DNA from: Moritella yayanosii
GTDB lineage: Bacteria; Pseudomonadota; Gammaproteobacteria; Enterobacterales; Moritellaceae
NCBI RefSeq assembly: GCF_900465055.1
Contig: NZ_LS483250.1
Coordinates: 1,860,001-1,924,000, forward strand
Direction: 5' to 3'
DNA: 64,000 nucleotides
In this document: piece by piece, positions 18,060-26,127 of the stretch
Layout: the number at the start of each line of letters is the position of its first letter
How positions within the stretch are numbered: the first letter of the stretch is position 1
Program-made: the position numbers and the translations under genes
The notes under the pieces: generated by a model
The model's database searches: none
What the model was told of the DNA's origin: nothing
What the model saw: the letters and a program-made list of their open reading frames with translations, nothing else

Positions 18060-19523
18060 ATGATTTCCGAAGTGAAAATTACCAACACAGGACAATTTAG
18101 TCCCAGTGAAATGATGGAGCAAGCTGAGAAATATGCATTAGCAAAAGCACACAAGTCGACAAGTATGATTATTGGTTTAGCGATTATGGCAGGGGTATTC
18201 ATCGGGTTATCATTCGTATTCTATATCACCGTCACAACCGGTAATACCGATACAGGCTGGGGTATAAGTCGGTTCGCTGGCGGACTTGCTTTTAGCATGG
18301 GCCTTATCCTAGTGATCATTACTGGCGCTGAACTATTTACCAGCTCCGTATTATCAGCAATTGCAGTAGCTAATAAACAAATTAGCATCACTAAAATGCT
18401 CGGCATATGGGGCAAAGTTTATATTGGTAACTTTATTGGCGCTATGTTGTTACTGCTGCTTGTTTTCTCCGCGGGTCTGTATCAAAACGATGGTGGTCAA
18501 TGGGGATTACAAGCATTAAACATCGCCCAGCATAAGTTGCATCATCAGCCATTAGAAGCATTTGCACTGGGTATTTTGTGTAATTTGCTGGTTTGCTTAG
18601 CGGTCTGGTTGACCTTTAGTTCGACCAACATGATGACGAAATCCTTCATGGTGATCTTGCCGGTTGCTATGTTTGTCAGCAGTGGCTTTGAACATAGTGT
18701 TGCCAATATGTTCATGGTACCGCTGGGTATCGCAATTCAACAATTTGCCCCAGCTGAATTTTGGGTAAATGTCGGCGCGACACCAGCACAATTTGCAGAT
18801 TTAACCGTTGCAAACTTCATTACCGCTAATTTAATTCCGGTCACATTAGGAAATATTGTTGGTGGTGCAGGTTTAGTTGGACTTGCTTATTGGGCGATCT
18901 TCAGCCGACCTAAACTGAAATTAATTTCACAATCAAATATCTCATCAATACTCACACAATCAAACTCATTTCCAAAGGATATCTATACTATGGACACGAA
19001 TAAAACTATCAAACAATTTATGCACACAACTCCTTTTGTACTTCGTCCAGAAATGCCAGTTGAAATGGCCCTTGATCAACTAATGGACCGCAACCTTAGT
19101 GGGGCAGTTGTTATTAATCAAACTAATAACGTGGTTGGCTTCTTCTCTGAGCATGAAGTTCTGGTCGAATTATGGTGTGAAGACTATATCCCAGAACATG
19201 GTCGTAAGGTTGCAGACCTAATGAAAACGGATATTGTCAGCGTGAAGCCAAACGATACCCTACTAGCATTAGCTGAGTTCTATGCGATTGATAAAGTAAG
19301 ATTGTACCCAACGACTGATATGGGTATTGCCACCAGCTTTACTACTTTATCTGTCAATGATCGAGCTCGTGAAATGCGCATTGGTAAACCGCGTATCTTA
19401 CCTGTAATTGAAAACAATCAATTAGTTGGTATCGTGACTCGTGAGAACGTCGTCCAACATTTACGTGCTATTTATGGTGAACGTGTAAGCGCCGTAAATG
19501 ACGTTGATATGTCAGTAAACTAA
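18060..19523 (+). CDS. Formate/nitrite-type channel (FocA) fused to a CBS-domain pair
   Basis: Residues 1 to about 290 are an FNT channel: six membrane helices and family marks such as GNFIGAMLLLL, LGILCNLLVCLAVWL, SGFEHSVANMF and the final FITANLIPVTLGNIVGG. After a Ser/Asn-rich linker, residues from about 311 form two CBS modules (IKQFMHTTPFVLRPEMP, DLMKTDIVSVKPNDT, ILPVIENNQLVGIVTREN). CBS pairs commonly bind adenine nucleotides, so the channel may respond to energy state. Met311 (18990) has its own AAAGGA site. The gene is single, with a terminator after it. Substrate (formate, nitrite or hydrosulfide) cannot be fixed from sequence. Confidence 0.88.
   Translation: MISEVKITNTGQFSPSEMMEQAEKYALAKAHKSTSMIIGLAIMAGVFIGLSFVFYITVTTGNTDTGWGISRFAGGLAFSMGLILVIITGAELFTSSVLSAIAVANKQISITKMLGIWGKVYIGNFIGAMLLLLLVFSAGLYQNDGGQWGLQALNIAQHKLHHQPLEAFALGILCNLLVCLAVWLTFSSTNMMTKSFMVILPVAMFVSSGFEHSVANMFMVPLGIAIQQFAPAEFWVNVGATPAQFADLTVANFITANLIPVTLGNIVGGAGLVGLAYWAIFSRPKLKLISQSNISSILTQSNSFPKDIYTMDTNKTIKQFMHTTPFVLRPEMPVEMALDQLMDRNLSGAVVINQTNNVVGFFSEHEVLVELWCEDYIPEHGRKVADLMKTDIVSVKPNDTLLALAEFYAIDKVRLYPTTDMGIATSFTTLSVNDRAREMRIGKPRILPVIENNQLVGIVTRENVVQHLRAIYGERVSAVNDVDMSVN
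18974..18992 (+). promoter_or_regulatory. Internal ribosome site and start before the CBS part
   Basis: AAAGGA (18974-18979) lies 10 bases before an in-frame ATG (18990), exactly at the linker/CBS border. It could give a free CBS protein of about 177 residues or be a relic of two separate genes. Confidence 0.5.
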
Positions 19524-19555
19524 GCTTAGTCACTCGGTATTAACTCATTATATAC

Positions 19556-19580
19556 AAGGTCATCAAGCGATGGCCTTTTT
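19556..19580 (+). terminator. Terminator after focA-CBS
   Basis: AAGGTCATC and GATGGCCTT form a 9-bp stem with an AAGC loop, followed by a T-run. Confidence 0.7.
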
Positions 19581-19658
19581 ACAATTACGATACTCTTTAT
19601 TACTCCGAACCAAAGTGACAAAATAGTAAGCCAGTAGAGACGCTACAATGGCAATAAA

Positions 19659-19693
19659 TTATCAGGTAATAATACGACAAGCCATATTTTTAC
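19659..19693. repeat. Short dispersed repeat, copy B
   Basis: TTATCAGGTAATAATACG then ACAAGCCATATTTTTAC resembles the segment upstream of yecM (16688-16723). The surrounding 19581-19844 has no gene; it presumably carries the promoter of the next small gene. Confidence 0.4.
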
Positions 19694-19844
19694 AAGGCGG
19701 TTTATAACATAACCATTTTTGATTCAGCGCAAAAACTTTAAAATCGGCTCCAATTAGCTCAAAAACACAGAGCTTTTAGGGCATTATCCTGTTAAATTAA
19801 AGAGGATTTCTTTTAATAACTTTTCATAACATATAGGTGTACTA

Positions 19845-20147
19845 ATGAATAATGTTTTTGATGCTGTAAAAAGTGCTCGTCGTAAAAACAAGCTAAAACG
19901 TGAGATCCACGATAACGATAAGAAGATCCGCGATAACCAAAAACGTGTTGATCTACTTGATAACCTACTTGATTATCTTTCTCCAGACATGACTCAAGAA
20001 GAGATTGTTGAAATCATTGCGAACATGAAATCAGATTATGAAGACCGTGTTGATGACCACATCATTACCGGTGCTGAACTATCTAAAGAACGTCGTGAAA
20101 TCAGCAAAAAAATTAAAGCTATCACTAAAGCGGTTAGCGAAAAGTAA
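19845..20147 (+). CDS. Small charged coiled-coil protein, unknown
   Basis: 100 residues, about 40 % Lys/Arg/Asp/Glu, nearly all helical, with coiled-coil character at residues 10-50 ([20 protein letters not shown]) and 70-98. There is no signal peptide or cysteine. It starts at ATG 19845, with no strong ribosome site, and has a hairpin terminator 120 bp downstream. I do not recognise the family. It is the last normal-looking gene before the BREX island. Confidence 0.65.
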   Translation: MNNVFDAVKSARRKNKLKREIHDNDKKIRDNQKRVDLLDNLLDYLSPDMTQEEIVEIIANMKSDYEDRVDDHIITGAELSKERREISKKIKAITKAVSEK

Positions 20148-20265
20148 AAAGAAATCGAACGCTATACACCTACACGATAATCCGCGCCTAAATAAATCTA
20201 ATAAGCGGATATCAACATTGAGATAAACATCAGATATCCAGCGTCACTTTATCGTTCAAGAACCC

Positions 20266-20290
20266 ATAGCCCGAAAAATATTCGGGCTAT
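20266..20290. terminator. Hairpin terminator
   Basis: ATAGCCCGAA and TTCGGGCTAT form a perfect 10-bp stem with a 5-base loop, on the 3' side of the small coiled-coil gene. There is no long T-run. Confidence 0.6.
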
Positions 20291-20488
20291 GTTACCGAAT
20301 ATAGCCTAATGTAACTTTACTAAAACAGATCACACTTTAGTAAAATTACAGTTATAAAAGTTAAAATAGGTTGTAGACTCCGTTTGAATTCACAAGGTGA
20401 TCATCTTAGCTGCTTTGTATTTATTAACCCTGCCAACCAACAAAAATAAGTACGCCAATAACGAGCTCGATAATATTGCTGATGAAGT

Positions 20489-20921
20489 ATGGGCTCTCTT
20501 GAGTTACACATCTTTCCGCAGCTAGGCAATCATCCGCTATCAGGCATTAAGGTAGCGTTTGAGAAACCTAAGAAGAAGCACCTCCCCAAGATTACACCGG
20601 CTGAATTACCAAACCTGATGTCAGCGTTAAACATCGCCAGTATCAAAATAGTGACTCGCCCCAATGAAGTGGCAACGGCCAAATAGTGCGACATCGATTT
20701 TGACCATAAGTTATGAAATATCCCCCGCTGAACAAATGAAAATGAAGCGCAACCACAACATTCCATTAACTAAACAGTCTTTGGCACTATTAGAATTTGT
20801 AAAACCGATAAGTGGTCATCGAACTTATGTATTCCCTGCCGACAGCGATCCTAAGAGCCATACCAACCTGCAAACGGCTAATGCTGCATACAGCGTATGG
20901 GGTTTAAAAACTTGGCGATAG
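20489..20921 (+). pseudogene. P4-type tyrosine integrase remnant
   Basis: Pieces in different frames match P4-like integrases: GSLELHIFPQLGNHPLSGI, then ITPAELPNLMSALNIASIK, RPNEVATAKWCDIDFDH in spirit with a stop (TAG at 20684-20686) inside, and MKRNHNIPLTKQSLALLEFV, ending near HRTYVFPADSDPKS. Part of the middle is deleted, and the catalytic C-terminus (HGLR...Y) is lost. It marks the left edge of the BREX island as an old integrative element. No tRNA attachment site is visible. Confidence 0.8.
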
Positions 20922-21010
20922 TAAACATTTAATACTCGCTGCCGGATACAAATAGGAATCATTATAATAACTTATGGCGGAATTTCCTAAACAGATCTAA
21001 TCTCCAGAAC

Positions 21011-21367
21011 CTAATTGTCTTGCACCAATTCGATTGCCTCATCTATCGCTTTTTTAATTTCGATGAGCGAGTCTAAATCATTTTCATTGGTGAGCGATTC
21101 TGTTAGTTCGCTAATCACAGTTATGCTTAAGCCCGATTTTACCATTTGACCAAAAAACATTAATTCACTCTGCTCTTGAGCATTAAACCAATGTTTCTTA
21201 CAAGGAGAAAAATTTAATATGTTTTATTCATCGAGAAACTCTAATGCCACCCAGTTAAACCCCATCCCTTTCACAAAATTATCCATAGTTTCAATAGGAA
21301 GAATAGCTTGCTGGCAGGAGGTTGATACACAATCAATTTTAGTAAATAAATCTTCGCTGTTTTTCAT
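21011..21367 (-). pseudogene. Small gene after brxL with in-frame TAA
   Basis: One frame of 118 codons runs from ATG 21367 (preceded by AGGTTG) to TAG 21011. It is interrupted only by a TAA at 21226-21224, codon 48. Before the stop: MKNSEDLFTKIDCV...FVKGMGFNWVALEFLDE; after it: NILNFSPCKKHWFN...MFFGQMVKSGL and an acidic helical tail. The continued coding character after the stop suggests one ancestral protein with a nonsense mutation, or two short proteins. It lies 36 bp after brxL on the same strand, so it may belong to the BREX operon. I do not recognise the family. Confidence 0.55.
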
Positions 21368-21403
21368 TTTTATTTCAACCTGTTAACACTATTTAATAAC
21401 TTA

Positions 21404-23470
21404 CTAAACTATTTTAATAAACGTCACTTCAAACGCCTTGCAAGGGCGATGTTTCTGTAATCTAGTAGATAAACTAAACGCATCATTAACGTCATAATTT
21501 TGAAAAATATCTAACCCTCGATCCAATGAGATTTTCCAACCTGTATCGGTAACAATATGCCTTGCATGTTGGATTCTTGTTGTATCAAATGAATAGGAAA
21601 ATTTAATACCCACGGCGAACATGGCACTTTGAATTTTATCAAAGTAGTCTCGCTGTTGTTCACCTTTAAATTCATCTTCTACAGTGACCAAACTAACAAC
21701 TATTTCTTCATCCTCAGATTTTTGTTTAACAATCGTTTCTAATAACTCCATTAAATTCTTTGCCTGATAAAATAAGCGAATATATGGATCAGTTATTGTG
21801 ATATGCCGTGCACCTTTTAAATAAGGTCCAAATAATTCGTCATAACCAATACCACGCTGATTCTCTACAAAAGTAAGATGTTGTTCCGTTAGCATCGAAT
21901 CCTTAACAATGTCATCATCGGCTTTGTTTAGTGGCTCAGTGCTTATATCTGCTGAAGTCATCTCTGACTCTGGCATGCCTATGTCAGTAACTTCACCTAC
22001 GGTTTGATTGAAATAATTTGGGTACTGTAATTCTTCTAACGTCTTAACCGCAATCTCATTACCAGTCTTATCACTATAATAAAAGTTAACATCAGCATAA
22101 GTATTATCAATCCTAAATAATTGATCTTTTACTCGTTTACGACCTTCCATTGAGAACTTCAGTATTTCTTCAATTTCAGTTTTTGTTGCGCCACCTTGCG
22201 GAAATAATATTTTCATTAAGCCAGAAAACGTTTTGTGTATGCCATCACGATCGCGTGTTGATATTTGTGAAGATATAGAAAAATATTCAGCGTATTGATC
22301 TGAATAATCTTGATTCCTTAAATGACGAAGTACCTCAGCAAGATAATCAACAACAAAGCCATAACCATTAGAGAACATTTCACCACGAATAATGTCAATT
22401 TCCCAACCAGGAATATAGAAATGAAGACGGTCTAAAAATGCAGAGTCATAAAATTTTTCAGGCAAAGCATCAAATAAATCAGAATGTTTTAACATGTAAG
22501 GCAGGCTGTGTTCTGTATTACCAATAAATGCCATAGAAGCATCGGCACCTAGCATTTCAACACCACGTGAAAATGACTTATTTGCCATATAGTTTTTCAT
22601 GATATCAACTAAGGCTTTATCAACACGTTTTTGTTTGCCTGCAAACTCATCAAATGCGACGGTATCCCAATACCCAACTAAGCCTAACTTTCCTGACGAG
22701 TTGTTTACAAACAGCTTTGGTACGGTAACTTCACCGCCAGAAATGAGTATTCCGTGAGGTGAAAATTCAGAATATATATGAGACTTTCCGGTACCTTTAG
22801 GTCCAAGTTCAATTAAGTTATAGTTACGTTCACAAAAAGGAATTAAGCGAACCAACTGCATTAGCTTACTTCGGCGGCCAAAAAAGTCAGGATTAAAACC
22901 AATACTTTGAATTAATAGATCTATCCACTCATTTAAGTTAAATTTACAACGCGATTCAAGAAAACTCTCGTGATCAAAATGAGACATTTGAATAGGTTTA
23001 ATCGTGCTCAAAATCCACGGGCTAGCGTCTTTATCTTCAGTATGGTCGTATTCAACATCGGCAATACACCACACTCCACCGACCAATAATTTAGGGTGTT
23101 TTTTTATCGTGCCTGAATCAACTAAAACTTTTTTAATGCCCAGGTTAGAAAATGTCATTTCGTAGACATCTTTCTTATCGTTTAGTGCCACACTGACTTT
23201 ATCGATAACCTTATGACGACCTTTCTCTTTAATAGTAGAACGTATTAAACCGGCTTCGTTACGATGGACATAGTGCTTCGCCAAAATTTCTTTCACGGTT
23301 TGAATACCAGACTCGATACTCGCTTCGTCGCTAGTAGCACAATATTGCCCTAACAAATATTCCAACACATAAGAAGGAACAATGGCGTTGCCTTTAACGG
23401 TTTTTACTAAGTCTTTTCTAACAACAAGACCAGCAAACACATCACAAATTTTTTGGTTAAGATCACTCAT
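21404..23470 (-). CDS. brxL: BREX type 1 protein BrxL (Lon-like ATPase)
   Basis: 688 residues. Walker A GPKGTGKS lies at 223-230 and Walker B VAFDEF at 271-276 in an AAA+ core, followed by the sensor region (AFIGNTEHSLPYML). The N-terminal 200 residues match BrxL (PSYVLEYLLGQYCA early on). The C-terminal third (ITDPYIRLFYQ, GWKISLDRGLDIFQ) resembles the end domain of type 1 BrxL. BrxL forms DNA-binding hexameric rings and is needed for phage exclusion, not for methylation. It is the last core gene of the operon, 68 bp after pglZ. Confidence 0.93.
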   Translation of the reverse strand: MSDLNQKICDVFAGLVVRKDLVKTVKGNAIVPSYVLEYLLGQYCATSDEASIESGIQTVKEILAKHYVHRNEAGLIRSTIKEKGRHKVIDKVSVALNDKKDVYEMTFSNLGIKKVLVDSGTIKKHPKLLVGGVWCIADVEYDHTEDKDASPWILSTIKPIQMSHFDHESFLESRCKFNLNEWIDLLIQSIGFNPDFFGRRSKLMQLVRLIPFCERNYNLIELGPKGTGKSHIYSEFSPHGILISGGEVTVPKLFVNNSSGKLGLVGYWDTVAFDEFAGKQKRVDKALVDIMKNYMANKSFSRGVEMLGADASMAFIGNTEHSLPYMLKHSDLFDALPEKFYDSAFLDRLHFYIPGWEIDIIRGEMFSNGYGFVVDYLAEVLRHLRNQDYSDQYAEYFSISSQISTRDRDGIHKTFSGLMKILFPQGGATKTEIEEILKFSMEGRKRVKDQLFRIDNTYADVNFYYSDKTGNEIAVKTLEELQYPNYFNQTVGEVTDIGMPESEMTSADISTEPLNKADDDIVKDSMLTEQHLTFVENQRGIGYDELFGPYLKGARHITITDPYIRLFYQAKNLMELLETIVKQKSEDEEIVVSLVTVEDEFKGEQQRDYFDKIQSAMFAVGIKFSYSFDTTRIQHARHIVTDTGWKISLDRGLDIFQNYDVNDAFSLSTRLQKHRPCKAFEVTFIKIV

Positions 23471-23538
23471 TTACAATCCCTAAATATTAGCTTGGCCATT
23501 CTATATTCCAATGCTACTTTCATTAATACACCGTAACT

Positions 23539-26127
23539 TTAAAAATCAAAGTCGGTAGTAAAAGAACGACGAATGGTATATCGCAACGTCTTGTACTCAC
23601 TAAATAGATTAGTACCCGCAACAGCCTCTTCTAACTTTAATATCACTTCTTGGTTATTGGCCGCATCAGCGTCGTGGTTAAGTAAAAATCGTAGTTTAAG
23701 CTCTCGTTCACGAGGGTTTTCAGCCGAAAAATCAAATACAACATTATGTCTATCTGAAATCAATTTTCCGGTTTCACTATACATACCGGCACGAAGGCTC
23801 CTCGGCTGAGTTTTATCGGTCACAGCCTCGATTTGATATAACGTAACAGATAGTTGACCTGAAGTGATAACACTTGAACTGCCACGCAGAATATCAACCT
23901 CAACCATTCGGGTATCACTAGTGCGCTTTTTCTTTATTTTGATGACTGGCACAATCACTTCTTGAAGCGATGCTCCACCATGTACAAAACGGCTGCCAGA
24001 ACCACTTAAACGTAAACGCTGAATACCTTTGGGGATTACAGCTTCCACATCGCCTGCTAAACCTAATTGTTTTGCTGTAAATCGTTTTAGTGCATTACTA
24101 CAACTTAATCCTTTACCAAGCACAAATCGGCGGTCGTTATAGAGAATTTCGCCAGTTACATCTTTCGATAAAAAGTCACTTTCCTCTAATGTACTATTTT
24201 GATAAATAAAACCATGATCAGCCGTGATCAATAAATTATTTGCGTTAGCATTGGCTAATTTTTTAATAATCTTTAATAAATCAGCAAAGGTTTTTTCTGT
24301 CGCTTCAAAGGCTTCACCTTCTGACTGCATTTTATCACCGACGTGGTCAATTCTATTGTGATAAATATATAAAACATCATGCGCTTTTAATAGCTCACGA
24401 CTTTGCACTTGTGTCATCTCTAATAATGATTTTGCTTGAACTGCCCCGGCACGTTCACCCAGTATGGTCTTTAATATTTTGTCTCTGTTGTCGGTGCCTT
24501 GAGTTGATTGCTCTCCCATAAAAATGGTCGCAGTGTTATTGTCGGCTAACTGCAAAGGCATGTCTTTATCTTGCGGGAGCAGCGATGCCATGCCTAACTG
24601 CGTATAACTTGGCATTGATGACAGTGCATGACTAAGCTCGGCATGGTAACGATCTTCCTGACGAATTCGGCTCACCATTTCTTCACCTGCTTCATAGCGA
24701 AATGCATCGGATATGATCACGCAAATTTTGTGTTTTTTGGTCAAATACGGTTGAACCCAACGACTGAAAAATTTGTTTTGTGGTACAACATCACTCACTT
24801 GCCATGAATCCATGTCATCAACATGTTGTTGCCATGAATTACTTAATGGTTGTAAATACTTATTAATATATAAATTTTCAATTTGTTCAGTTAAGGTGCT
24901 TAACAGAGTATTCTGTGACGATACCTTAAGCGCATACACATACTTCCGATATAACTGATCCAGCTTAAACCAATGCTGGGTGTACCGTTGTACGGCTTCG
25001 GTTGCTGATGCCATATCAAGTTGAACGTTTTCAAGCAGAGCAAAGAATTGACTAGCAACATCAACGGCATCATATAAATGCTCAAATTCACTATACCAAT
25101 GACCTTGACGACGCTGACGACAGCATAGGGCTACTTCTCCCTGCGACAGTGTTCGTTTCGCTACGCTAATCACTAGCTCATGGATCACTTTTTGATCGAT
25201 AACTTTAAAATAATCAAGCGCCAAAATTTCTTGTAAATCTCTATTTTGTAAATCAGCTTCAATATTTAATACCGTTTCACATTGAGCTGAAAGCGTTTCA
25301 AAATCACTTTGATAAAGTCTGCTATCTTTCCATCGTTTGAAAAACACTAACGCATTGTTATTTAAATGCTGAGACTTTATTGAATCATCGTCAGCACTAA
25401 CGCCATGCAAACCAGAATCAAGTTCAGCCACATAACAATATTTAAATAATTCAAAAACAAAGTCTTTCATTGAGGGCGTGTCACTTTCATAACCATAATG
25501 ATTTGCCACTTGCTGCCATAAAAATGATTCGAGTTTGCACTGTTCGATGAGCTGGTAAGTACTATTACGGCCCTTACTCAAGTCTCTAAACAGCAATTCT
25601 AATACCACATCTAACCGTGCATCACCTTGTTGGGTTGCACCCGCAGCAACAGCCAGCATTTTAAAACGCACTTGACTCAAGGTATCATCAGTCGACAATA
25701 ACGGTTTCAGTGCTTGCTTACGCTGTTCAGCATCTGATTTTTCTTTTTGAGTATTAGCCTGGCTACCAAAAAATGCCGAATGTAATTCCACCAATTCAGT
25801 AAACTCATTCGGCAGCTCCATTTCAGCTAACCAAATAGCCACCTGGTCAGTTCTAAAAAACGTATGGGCAAGTTCTACATCTAACAACCAGTTTTGTAAT
25901 GGCTCGGGTTGTTTAGCTTCTTTATATAATAAAAATTGTTGTTTCGGGAATTCTCGCAGTACTTTGTATTTTAGACTGAATTCATTATTGGTAATCTCTA
26001 ACTTTTCAATATTATCAAGCGCTAGTGACTCAAAATCATCACGGAGTTCTTGTTTTTCATCGTACCAAAATACAATACGATGTTTGGCAAATAAACGTTC
26101 AAGGGCAACACTAATTCGTGATGTCAT
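23539..26127 (-). CDS. pglZ: BREX type 1 phosphatase-fold protein PglZ
   Basis: 862 residues, the usual size. The alkaline-phosphatase-like core is seen at CVIISDAFRYEAGEEM (about residue 470) and LLITADHGFIYQNS (about 638), both carrying metal-ligand residues, with HNRIDHVGD between. The N-terminal half is helical. PglZ is required for both methylation and defence in BREX. Its start codon overlaps the preceding DUF262 gene stop by 4 bp. Confidence 0.94.
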   Translation of the reverse strand: MTSRISVALERLFAKHRIVFWYDEKQELRDDFESLALDNIEKLEITNNEFSLKYKVLREFPKQQFLLYKEAKQPEPLQNWLLDVELAHTFFRTDQVAIWLAEMELPNEFTELVELHSAFFGSQANTQKEKSDAEQRKQALKPLLSTDDTLSQVRFKMLAVAAGATQQGDARLDVVLELLFRDLSKGRNSTYQLIEQCKLESFLWQQVANHYGYESDTPSMKDFVFELFKYCYVAELDSGLHGVSADDDSIKSQHLNNNALVFFKRWKDSRLYQSDFETLSAQCETVLNIEADLQNRDLQEILALDYFKVIDQKVIHELVISVAKRTLSQGEVALCCRQRRQGHWYSEFEHLYDAVDVASQFFALLENVQLDMASATEAVQRYTQHWFKLDQLYRKYVYALKVSSQNTLLSTLTEQIENLYINKYLQPLSNSWQQHVDDMDSWQVSDVVPQNKFFSRWVQPYLTKKHKICVIISDAFRYEAGEEMVSRIRQEDRYHAELSHALSSMPSYTQLGMASLLPQDKDMPLQLADNNTATIFMGEQSTQGTDNRDKILKTILGERAGAVQAKSLLEMTQVQSRELLKAHDVLYIYHNRIDHVGDKMQSEGEAFEATEKTFADLLKIIKKLANANANNLLITADHGFIYQNSTLEESDFLSKDVTGEILYNDRRFVLGKGLSCSNALKRFTAKQLGLAGDVEAVIPKGIQRLRLSGSGSRFVHGGASLQEVIVPVIKIKKKRTSDTRMVEVDILRGSSSVITSGQLSVTLYQIEAVTDKTQPRSLRAGMYSETGKLISDRHNVVFDFSAENPRERELKLRFLLNHDADAANNQEVILKLEEAVAGTNLFSEYKTLRYTIRRSFTTDFDF

